From: Aquilaria yunnanensis
Lineage: Eukaryota > Streptophyta > Magnoliopsida > Malvales > Thymelaeaceae
Direction: 5' to 3'
Assembly (NCBI GenBank): GCA_039654915.1
Contig: CM077596.1
Span: 52,512,501 to 52,576,500 of the forward strand
Length of the DNA stretch: 64,000 bases
A program made the translations under genes and the position numbers. Position 1 is the stretch's first letter. Every line of letters begins with the position of its first letter. The notes under the pieces are model-generated. The model was not told the origin of the DNA and did not search any database. It saw nothing but the letters and a program-made list of their open reading frames with translations. Below are positions 21,938 through 31,249 of this stretch, piece by piece.

Positions 21938-22516
21938 CTAATTGATCACATTGAATTTGTTTGATGTGTTGAATCGATCTCTTCTCCGATTCGTGGGTTT
22001 GTTTCTGATTTGATAATTCAATCGGATTCGGGAAAAGGGAATGCCCCTCTTTGTTTTACTACTTGAACTGTTTGCATTTCCAACATAACAATCCTCGCAT
22101 AGCTCCCTCAAGACCACAGAATGCGAGTACCACTCTGGATCACCCCATATAGCATTCTGCCTCCAAATCTCCTTCGCCTTTTGTAGAGTCTCCTCCGTTG
22201 TATCCAGTTGCTCCAGCCTCCACCCGATCACATCCCCTCCACCCACGTACTTTGGCAATGAAGTAATCCTCTCATCTGTGACTCGCATTATTAGCTTCCT
22301 TGTATCCGCAAATTTTTTTGCTGACAGCAGCAACGCCTTTTGATGGATGAAGTACTCCTTGTCGTCATCCTCCAACCGTTACCGCTTTTCTCTTTCCTCC
22401 TCTTCTTTTACAGGCGTCCCATCAATCCCAACATAGCTAACAGACTCCAGCACGACACTACTAAACTTTTGCTTCTGTTGGAAGCTACTGCTCTCTTCGA
22501 CAGGCTCTCTAGCCAT
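21938..22516 (-). pseudogene. Gene copy carried in the MULE, unrecognised family, one stop
   Basis: From ATG 22516 a frame runs MAREPVEESSSFQQKQKF, continues through ESVSYVGIDGTPVKEEEERE, meets a TAA near 22379, and then stays open in the same frame to 21938 (LEDDDKEYFIHQKALLL ... EEGD-type acidic and Trp-rich sequence with GDVIGWRLEQLD and IWGDPEWYSHSVVLRELCED). The hydrophilic, ordered-looking composition is typical of a real plant protein rather than transposon coding. I do not recognise the family. It lies wholly between the MULE TIRs and has no visible intron, so it is probably a captured gene fragment now interrupted by a nonsense mutation. Confidence 0.55.
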
Positions 22517-22945
22517 GGAGAAGATGTTAACGGTGCTTTTGGCTTAACTAGCGGTGGTCTCTGATTTCTTGTTGAGACTGTGATTTACTCTCAATTGAGG
22601 ATTCATTCACATATTGTGATTGGTTTTCCACATGATCATCTAGTCTTTGTTGGTGGGCTCGTCAATTAGGGTATTACGGTTTGTGGGTTTTGAATTTTAG
22701 GGGCTTTGGTAGGGAATATGGACACTATAATAGAAAGGTGCGTATTTTATTAGATTCAAAAGATCTGGGTGTTTGGGTTCAGAAAAAAGGTAGAAGGTAA
22801 TGTGGGCTTTACCTTTTCTCTTAACCGATGAGTTGACGAAAAATAGCGAAAGAGGAGGTAAGTGTAGGTTTTTAGATATATAGGGGGGTAAGTGTAAGTT
22901 AAGGCAAACCCCAGGGGAGATTTCTGTAGATTTTCCTTTTTTTTT

Positions 22946-23730
22946 GTTGAAAGATATATAAAAATTTAATAACATTACAAAAATTTGATTTTTAATGAAT
23001 TATTTTTTTAATACTTAGAAGCATGTATAAGACATAGGATGGTCTAAGAGAGTTATCCAGAGAAGTTGGGGGAAAATCTGCATACTTTCTAAAACCTGAA
23101 GGGTGTCAAACCACAATTTAATGGAGAGTGGTGCATAATGCGACATTGTGAACTATTTTTAATAAACTATTATATCTATATAATATTAAATTTTAAATAA
23201 AAAAATGTAAAAATAAAAATAAACCTTGACTTTAGGCATAAGCATCTCTTGCAGCGTATTAATTTAAAACCTTTAATGCAAGTGATGTAATTCAATGTAC
23301 GTTTACAAATTTGTTTTCTGCTAATGCTCTTCTTTTATAGTAAGCGTTTGACTGGTGGGTCTGGATCTTTGCAACAAAATTGAGCCAATGGCACGCCTAT
23401 TTGACAACTCCTATTCTTGTTAGTTTGTTAGTATGCAGGAGTAGAAGAATAAAGAATTCTTTCTTGTTTTTGGGGTAAAGAGACTAAAGTTGTTAAACTT
23501 TTTCCTTTTGGCCATTCTAAGTCATTCCATTACTATATTTTTTTCCTCTATAGGTGACGGCAGATTGGTCTTATCCAAGAAGAATACAGGACAGTACTAT
23601 AATGTGAAATGTGAATAAATACTGCAACCTAGTTGATGGGGTGTTTGACACAAGTTCTTCGACTTTTTCTTATAATTTGGTTTTGATGAGAATAAGTTAA
23701 ACGGAAAATTGATATCAATGAAATATAAAT
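22946..23730. other. AT-rich spacer, no gene seen
   Basis: No exon or element boundary recognised between the MULE and the Stowaway element. Confidence 0.45.
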
Positions 23731-23846
23731 TACTCTTTCTGTCTCAAGGTTTTTATAACATTCATTATTTAATAATTAATTTTTAATTTTTAATATTTTA
23801 GTATATAAATAAAAAAAAATTATATATAAATGATAAATAAAAATTT

Positions 23847-23884
<38 letters not shown>

Positions 23885-23964
23885 AAAAGCACTAGTATGA
23901 ATAAATTCAAGTAAAACTATTTGAAAAAATCAAATATTTCAAAGAATATGAGGTAGAGGGAGTA
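23731..23964. mobile_element. Stowaway-like MITE (Tc1/mariner), 234 bp
   Basis: The left end TACTCTTTCTGTCTCA and the complement of the right end TACTCCCTCTACCTCA are the classic CTCCCTCYGT-type Stowaway terminus, starting with the TA target dinucleotide. The interior is AT-rich, with a (TA)n run at about 23853-23881. No coding capacity. Confidence 0.7.
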
Positions 23965-24117
23965 CATTTTTTGGAAGGTGAATAGTACTTTTGCAATTTT
24001 AATTTCATACAAAAAGCTCAGTAACACTTGTATTCGGATTTAGGGGCTACAAAGTCTCCATGAAATGAAAATAGAAAAGCAATTACATATCCATGTGCTC
24101 CAAATCAAAATCAGGGA

Positions 24118-24375
24118 ATGCAAAAACTAAGTCAAGATACTGAAACCAAATCAACATTATTCCCAGTTTCTATTCTTCTGGAAATGCCAGAGAGTATCAT
24201 GTCTTCATCCCTTAATTGCCAGTTAAAAATCTTGCAGTTTCTTTCTTCCCATATAGCATATAAGTGCAGCAAAGATACCTCTATAAGTTTAAGTTTAATT
24301 TTAATTATCTTCCCCCCTAGTAACTTTAAGCATCCACCTATACACTTAATTCCAAGGTCTAGAAGCAAATCTTAA
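24118..24375 (-). pseudogene. Fragment of LINE reverse-transcriptase C-terminal region
   Basis: The minus-strand frame contains YAIWEERNCKIFNW, typical of the segment after the reverse-transcriptase zinc-binding domain of plant L1-type LINEs. Only about 80 residues remain. Confidence 0.6.
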
Positions 24376-24449
24376 CTTGAAACAAGAGAAAATCTTACTT
24401 TGGTGGAAGCAAATCTTAACTTGAAACAAGAGAAAATCTTACTTTGGTG
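24362..24449. repeat. 44-bp perfect tandem duplication
   Basis: Units 24362-24405 and 24406-24449 are identical. A third partial copy of the unit end (AATCTTACTTTGGT) lies near 24525-24540. Confidence 0.9.
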
Positions 24450-24541
24450 CTCCCTCATACTATGCCTATGGTGTTGTTATAGATGATATTGTACCTCTAG
24501 CTCATTTTTCTGCTCCTGTAAATAAAATCTTACTTTGGTAA

Positions 24542-25244
24542 AAGAACTTATTAAACCAATCATAGACATCTTATATTCTCATATTTCATTTTTAGGAGGG
24601 ATAAAGCACATTTTTACTCCTAAAACACTGCTCATTTTTAAAATTGGTCGTTTTTCTATATTTAATTCTAAGATTTTTCATTTTCTAAATGAGTCCAAAA
24701 TTTTACAATTGTGTAACTAGTCATTTGTAATTAAGTCCTAAAACTTCACAACTGTATAAAAAAATTGGTCATACAATTGCTAACATTTTTTACACAAACT
24801 TTTTAAAATTTTAATTTAAACTGTTCAGTAACTATATTTCATTAAATTGAAATTTTGTAATAATTTTTTTTGTCAATTAATAAACCATTTAAATTATCAT
24901 GTTTTTTTTTTTGTCTTTGTAAATCATGTTTCCATTCAATAATTTTCTTTTAGTAAATTCAAAACTAACTACTAACACATTAACAAAGTTTTAGGGTTGA
25001 TTTACAAAAATAAAAAGTTTTACACTCAAATAAAAAGTATGACAAGTTTTATGATTGAAAGTGTGTTTCCACTTTTTAGGAGTATAAGGACTCACTAACA
25101 TACCAAATGTCGCCTGAGCGTTAAACTCAAAACAATTGCAATAAAATGCAATTTTTAGTGTGTGAAAGTAGATGACAATCTAATAGACATGCGACAAATC
25201 TCACTGCCATCTAATTTAAGATCTTCAACTCCATCTTTACATAA
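24542..25244. other. AT-rich spacer, possibly a degenerate MITE
   Basis: The words TTTACTCCTAAAA near 24612 and their complement near 25075 hint at an old inverted-repeat element, but I could not define ends or a target duplication. No gene seen. Confidence 0.3.
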
Positions 25245-25590
25245 TAATTCTGTATAAATAAAAAAAATATAATTGATGATGCTTCAGACTTTGTGTCTCG
25301 TTCTTGGTATCAGTGAAGCCAGACCTTAATACACAAGCATTAGAAAGTGGGCCGACGTACGTGTGAAAGATACTTTGGCACTCAAGTGAGTGTGGATGAT
25401 AGAACCATCTTCAACTTGAATGTTAAATGATAATTCTATGTAAATACAAAAAAAAAATATAATTGATGATACTTCCCACCTTAGGTCTCATCCTTGGTAT
25501 GAGTGAAGCTAGGCCTTGATCCACGAGCACCGGAAAATGGGCCGACATACATGTGAAAAATAATCTAACACTCAAGTGAGTATGGATGAG
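25245..25590. repeat. Imperfect tandem duplication, about 160-bp unit
   Basis: 25245-25400 and 25431-25590 are about 85% similar by eye, sharing TATAATTGATGAT, GTGAAGC, GTGGGCCGAC-type and CACTCAAGTGAGT words. The unit looks like retrotransposon-derived DNA, but I cannot assign a family. Confidence 0.75.
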
Positions 25591-26230
25591 AGAATTCAAG
25601 GGAAAGTATTCAATATTTTTTCAATGAATAGTGAGGCCTTTATTTAGGAATTTGGGTATAACAAAAAATGTTAGGCGTGATTCAGAGAAAAAATTACTAG
25701 TAATAGTATTTAGTTGTGTATCAGGATTCAAGGTAAGGGGGAAATTACCCAAAAAAGGATCACATTTTTCAATTGATGAACCCTAGTGATGGAATCAACC
25801 CTGTGTTTTTTCCAGACAGACATATAGGGCAGCACTGATCAAGAATCTAGGAGGCAGTTGCATTCTATTGTATTTCAATGTTTACCAGGTCCTGTCAGTA
25901 GCTGGAATCACATTGATTTTAGGTGGTTATTCTGTTGGAAATATATCTACCAGAAGAAAAAAAAAAAACACACGAAATAGGCAAAATTTTCACTGGATCG
26001 AACAAAAAGTTCCAAACATATGTTGATTCTCTCTGAAATATGAGCCTAACCTCCAGGTGCATACTGCAAACTGAAGGAAAAAAATGAAAAACAACCCCTC
26101 TTCATTCACAATCTAATCCTATCCTAGAAACATCCTGAGACTCGAACATTAGGCCGGGAATGTGACACATTATTGTTACGAAAGCCGCAGTTAAGCATAC
26201 TTTACAAATAATCAATGGATACAATCAGAT

Positions 26231-29171
26231 TCATACGCCTCTATAGGCAGAAAGCAATGCACCAATTTCGTTCAATAACTTGGATGTTCTGTCCTTGTAA
26301 CCTAGAGGAGAGGTCCATTGCTGAAAGTTATGGAGGCTGCCCGTGAAATCTGTGAAAAGGCCATCTACCCCGATCGTGTTTATCCAGTAGTCAAGTTCTT
26401 GGTAGAAATCTTCATTGAAGTTGAAATGTAGGAACTGGTTCTCAGCTCGGTATGTGTATGGATGCACCTACATTCAAAATGCAAAATCAGCAAGCCAACC
26501 ACCAACAGTTTAAGCAGGCATCATGTTGATTCCATAAGTATGTTGTAGATGTGTATATGCATGCGCCTCGACTATTCACCTTTCGGGCTTCAAAGGAAAA
26601 GGTATGAAGAAGGTACCTGAAGATTATACGCATGTGCTCGGCTCACAAAATCTGTGGGTGTCTGCAGATAGTTGTTTTTGACAGGAACAACAGTGTCTTT
26701 CCATGGACCAATGCCCATCACATACTTGCTAATGTACTGGAAATAAGCATCAGAAGTGATCTCCTCATATGACTGCAGGTTAGATAACGGGAAACTCTAT
26801 TCATTAAGATTCTGACAACCAAGTGTAGGGAGCAGGAATATCATAAAAGACAAACTCTAGGTAGAAATAAAACTTCTCAAATTAGGGAGGCACTGTTTCA
26901 CAATGACTGAAAGTCATCCTCTGATATATATACAAGTTAAGAAGGTACCAACAGTATCTATCATGATTTAAAGATTTAAACATTAAAAGTTACAGAAACT
27001 TGTATCATTAACCTTTCAGATGAACAATCCAAACACCAAACAAAGAAAAAACACACAGAAGCTTAACTATGACTACCTGATTAGTGTCTTCAGTTCGTAT
27101 CGTGACATCATCAGTCAAGAAGACCTTAGGTGAGTCTGTCATATTTGATATGTACACAAGTGAAGTTGGAGCAAAGGACTGTATAAAAATAGGCTGCTTC
27201 AACCAATCTTTGGACATGTAGGATCCTTTGTACCCATACTTTTTAAGTGTCTCCACAAACTTGTCCTCATATCTCTTCCCATCAGCCCATTTAACCTGAT
27301 ATCAGAAAAGATATAAACAGCAAATCAATCTGGGTTCTCAATATAACTCGAGAAACATTAATCGAACAAGTCACTTACATGCTTGTTAACAAAAACTGGA
27401 TTCTTCATCTCTGGGTATATTCCAACAACTCTTGGTGCATCCAACGCAATTGCAATATATTCCTCAAAAGTAATGATAGAATACTTTCCTGAGAAACACA
27501 AGAAGATATATTGTAAGTCAGTTGCTTGCAATGTAAGTTGAATAATCTAAAATAACCATACACCGAGGTTTACCATTAAATTGCTGATCTCTGAAAGGGT
27601 ATCTCTGCTTCACTCGCAATGTCTTCAACTCTTCCAATGTGAAATCCACTGCACAATATAAGTACATTTTTTCACTATCGGTGCTTACAAGACAAAGGTT
27701 TGTTAGAAGTGCAAAATATGTGATTGTGGTAGTTTTACATAACATGAAAGTTCAATAAAAGTTTGTTACAAGTACAAAATATGTGAGCAATTGTGGTGGT
27801 AGTGAAACATAAGAAAGTTCGGAAATGCATGATACATGTGCTATGGAGATATCCACATTGGCCAAGTGAAACCAACAAGGTTTTTAGTACATTAAAACAA
27901 GCAATGGAAATTAAAAGCAGCTATACCAGTGAAAAATCCAGTGGTATTGACCCATTGCACTTCATATGTCCTTTTACGATCTGCAAACTCTTTGTGGTCT
28001 TCAATATCGGTAGTGGTATCAAGGATAACATCATGCATACATATAAGAGTGCCATCTTTGGTTGCTAGAATATCTGTCTCTATAAAGTCAGCCCCTTCTT
28101 CAATAGCTTTCTGCAAGAAGACGTGTCATCTAAGCTGCTCAATCTAAGCATTATATAAAATTCAGCATGTATATCACAAGCAGGATACCACAAGTATTCA
28201 AGATCCAAGGCGAGTAATGATATTCCAGTCTAACTAGAAACATTACAGACCAAACATACTGGAAATACAACCTCAGTAAATGTGTCTCGCTGTCTGAACC
28301 TACCATGTATGCAGCAGCAGTTTCTTCTGGGAGCTCTCCATTTGAACCTCTATGGGCAAGATTATATGGACGTGAAGTCTGCAGAGGCTGCTTATGAGCA
28401 TGAGCTACTTTACTAGGGAGGGGATAAAGAGGCCTTGCAGAATTCATAGCAGCAAGTGATAGAAGCAAAAGAGAGATAAAGCCTGCCAAAAGTTATGATA
28501 AATGATCATGAGCCGAGAGAACAACCAATTCAGGAATTTTGCTAATACAACAAGAGAGATTAATGTAATCACTGCGGGAGCAGCAATCTGATATTCAAAT
28601 GAATCAATTATGTTTAGCAGATGGCACAAGTCAAGCAAAGGGGACCTATTCGACTTGAAGGTATAGGCTTTCAGATATTAGCCAGGATCATAATTTACCA
28701 GAAATGAAAAGTCTATCCCCGGAGTGAAGGACTAAGCATGAACACTGAGCTTGATCTAAGGCAAGGAAATCCAGCAATACATGATCAAAAGAATTACACA
28801 AGTTCCAGATATCGATAGGTAAAGCCAAATGACATTTAGGATCTCAAACTAAACCAATTGGAGCTCACCGAGTCAGCAACTTTTTTTAGAGCATGGCAAG
28901 CGAAAAACTGAAGTCAATTTCGATTACATATGCAATTGAACACACAGCTCGAGAATCCGAAGTAACAAGAAGTGAGAACCGAGAAACACCAATTATACAA
29001 AGTAATGGCCAAAATGGGAACACCAACATCCCATAGCAGACGAACCAAAGAAACCCAGAAACCTCAAACTTGTGAAACCAAGCAATCTAAAACAAATAGC
29101 CATAACCCAGAAGAGAGCTGATGACCCAGAAAGGAAGACGAAAAAGGTTGAAACTTACATGGGAAAGCCAT
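26231..29171 (-). CDS. GDPD6: Glycerophosphodiester phosphodiesterase, copy 2 (GDPD5/6 type)
   Basis: Second intact GDPD gene with the same eight-exon layout: 29171-29159, 28482-28304, 28110-27927, 27648-27574, 27488-27379, 27295-27077, 26772-26617, 26467-26231. Every exon has the same length as in copy 1, giving 1173 nt and 390 residues plus stop. It shares the signal peptide (MAFPCFISLLLLSLAAMNSA), the LAHRGSNGELPEET, ADFIETDI and HDV catalytic motifs, and the C-terminal YWINTIGVDGLFTDF segment. Changes against copy 1 are scattered substitutions, for example ICMHDVILD against ICFHDVTLD, and none breaks the frame. Intron 1 is nearly identical between the copies, while intron 2 is much shorter here (193 against 472 bp). 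Both copies look functional; their upstream regions diverge shortly before the start. Confidence 0.93.
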
Positions 29172-29509
29172 GGTTTTGGAAATTTGCTTGCTCTTCCCTC
29201 AACGCTAGCGTATGGTATGGTTGTGAAAGCAATGTTTTGCGGCATGCATTCCTCTTAGCTATTAATTTTCATTAATATTTATAATGATACAATAGAACAT
29301 GTGAGATAATTACAACAAGTATTTCGATCGAAGCTAAAGAGCAGAGGAGATGAGGATGAGATTGAGACGAGAAGAAACAGAGGTGGGATTTGAGACGGTA
29401 GACTACAGAGTTACGGTTTCCATCCATTTTCATTATAAAAGGAGAAGATTTAGATTAGGATATCCATTTTAATTATAAAAGGAAGATATTTATATTAGGA
29501 TAATTATCT
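29172..29509. other. Upstream region of GDPD copy 2 with a short tandem repeat
   Basis: Homology to the copy-1 promoter fades by about 29225. About 29428-29510 holds two imperfect copies of a roughly 45-bp unit (ATCCATTTT...TTATAAAAGG). No gene is seen. Confidence 0.4.
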
Positions 29510-29524
29510 CTAATTAGAAGATTT

Positions 29525-29666
29525 TTTTTTACTCAGAATCTCTAATCTACAGGATTAATGGTATTAGGAGGGGAAAGAGGAGGGAGGGGAGGCTCAAACC
29601 CGGTGCTAAGGTGTTGTAGGAGCCCATATCCCTTATATTTTCACCAGTTGAACTGGTTGTGCGGGA
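29525..29666 (-). mobile_element. tRNA-derived SINE, 142 bp
   Basis: On the minus strand the element begins GTCCCGCACAACCAG, has a box-A-like CAGTTCAACTGG, a box-B-like GGGTTTGAGCCTC about 40 nt later, and an A-rich tail (T run at 29525-29530 on the plus strand). It is flanked by a 15-bp direct repeat with one mismatch: CTAATTAGAAGATTT (29510-29524) and CTAATTAGAGGATTT (29667-29681). This is the structure of an RNA polymerase III SINE with its target duplication. Confidence 0.75.
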
Positions 29667-29764
29667 CTAATTAGAGGATTTAATTGGTCATTAAAATCAA
29701 GGAGATTGAGATAATTATGATAATTATCATAATAAGTTTAATAACGTGTGAAGTATTTTTCTTT

Positions 29765-30832
29765 GGCCTAAAGGCATATTTGGTCCCTGAACTCAGGTGA
29801 CCCGGACAATTTACCCCCTGAATTATGACTCAGTTCAATTCACCCCCTAAACTTGCAAAAACGATGCGCTTTACCCCTTATTACCCTCAACACGTGATGG
29901 ATGGGAAACAAAAGCCATCTCTTTCTCGACCCTCCGTGCCGATGACTCTCCTCCCTCACCGACTTTGATCGCCCACCCTCTGCTTCCTCCCTTCCCCTCG
30001 ACCTACTCCACCCTTCCTCCACTCTTTGCTCATCCATGTTAGGTTCCAGCTCTGATCCCCTCTATCATTGTCCTATTACTTAGCACCCTAGACCAATTAA
30101 AAGGCAATGGTGAAAGATCTTCTCTAAAATTGAACCTAAAAAAATCCCATCCAGTCATCCTGAACAATTCATGACTTCATAAAACGGATTAATTCTTGAA
30201 CAGGTAAATCTTGAACTTTCAACAGACAAAGAATGCATATAATCAACCAGCGTGACAAGGGAAGCAAGAGATGGAAACTCGAAAACCCACATGGTGATTA
30301 AGAGTAGTTGGGTCATGGCGAGCCCAGAACACATCAAGCAGCGCGCGCCCTAGAAGCAACCGGAAGGCCAATTTGACGCCCTAGAAGCAGCTATCATTGA
30401 ACTGGGCAAATTACTCGCCGGCCTCTAGGACATCATCGTTGGGGCCCTGAGCAATCGATGAGTTGGCATCCGGCGACTCGCTGGGGCAGAAGAAGCTGAA
30501 GCCAAGGTTCTTGAGGATGTTCATGGGGGTTGTGCAGAGAGACATGTGCCTGCCGGGCTGGGATAATTAAGGAGAGAGGGAAAGAGATACAGAGCTCTAG
30601 AGAGTGGGAGAGGGCAGGTCTGGCGATGAAAATGGAGGAAGATGGAGTGAGAAGTGAGAATCGGGCCAATCAGAGTCCACGAGGGACGAATCGTGGAGAC
30701 GGAGTGAAGCAGTGTTTGTTCCAAACAGTCACTCCATCTTCGAAGGTTTAGGGGTGAGTTCGACCGATTAATAGTTCAAGGGGCAAACTGTCCAGGTCAT
30801 CCGAATTTAGGGACCAAAAGTGTCTTTAGGTC
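29765..30832. mobile_element. Mutator-like element, 1068 bp, non-autonomous
   Basis: The ends GGCCTAAAGGCATATTTGG and (complement) GACCTAAAGACACTTTTGG begin TIRs of about 100 bp with the GGTCCCT...CCCCTGAA pattern frequent in plant MULEs. The flanks TTTTTCTTT (29756-29764) and TTTTTCTTG (30833-30841) match at 8 of 9 positions. The GC-richer interior (about 29890-30720) has minus-strand frames such as MNILKNLGFSFCPSESP and ALLDVFWARHDP, suggesting captured gene pieces, but nothing continuous or recognisable. No transposase. Confidence 0.75.
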
Positions 30833-30841
30833 TTTTTCTTG

Positions 30842-31204
30842 TATTCCATTCCTTATTCTTTGCCTCTGTCGTATTCCAGTGCATCTTCTTCCGGGATTTT
30901 TTTTTCTTACAATTCATCGATTCGGCACATTATTCCTTTTTTTTTTTTTGTTTAATTCACAAGTACTGAACCAAATTGGCCAAATTCTCGTAGGCAAATC
31001 TTTGAACAATTCCACCAATACAAAATCTTCATTCCTGAGACGATACGAGCAGTTTCAAACTGCTTATTGCAGGATGAATCACAAAAAAATCAGCAGCCAA
31101 TCTAAATCTCTGATAGTTGAAACAAAACTCTCCAAGGATAATCCATGAGCCACAAGAGAATCTTGACGCATCTTTCCAAGGAAATGTTGGTAATTCTGTT
31201 TCTT
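30842..31204. other. Spacer between MULE and LINE, unresolved
   Basis: T-rich runs near 30899 and 30939. This could include the 5' part of the LINE insertion, but I cannot place the junction. No gene seen. Confidence 0.35.
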
Positions 31205-31249
31205 TCTAGGGTTTTTAGTTCTTTCTAGGAGGCACAGGACAATGAAACC

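Larger units (their letters stand above)
16175..22936. mobile_element. Mutator-like element with long TIRs, interrupted by a gypsy element
   Basis: The left end (GGGAAATTTACAGAAA from 16175) and the complement of the right end (GGAAAATCTACAGAAA, ending 22936) begin terminal inverted repeats of about 200 bp. Shared words include AACCTACACTTA, CCTATATAT, AAAGCCCACA and CACCCAGA. The left repeat is cut at 16324/21588 by the gypsy element and resumes at 21588-21650. The flanks TTTTCTTTT (16166-16174) and TTTTTTTTT (22937-22945) match at 8 of 9 positions, compatible with a 9-bp MULE target duplication but low in complexity. Without the gypsy insertion the element is about 1.5 kb. It carries a gene-like frame at 21938-22516 (minus) and an acidic 61-residue frame at 21704-21889 (plus), but no transposase, so it is non-autonomous and gene-carrying (Pack-MULE-like). 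Confidence 0.7.

Noticed and set aside
29590..29666. tRNA gene on the minus strand
   Set aside because: Box A and B words are present but no cloverleaf can be formed, and an A tail and target duplication show it is a SINE.
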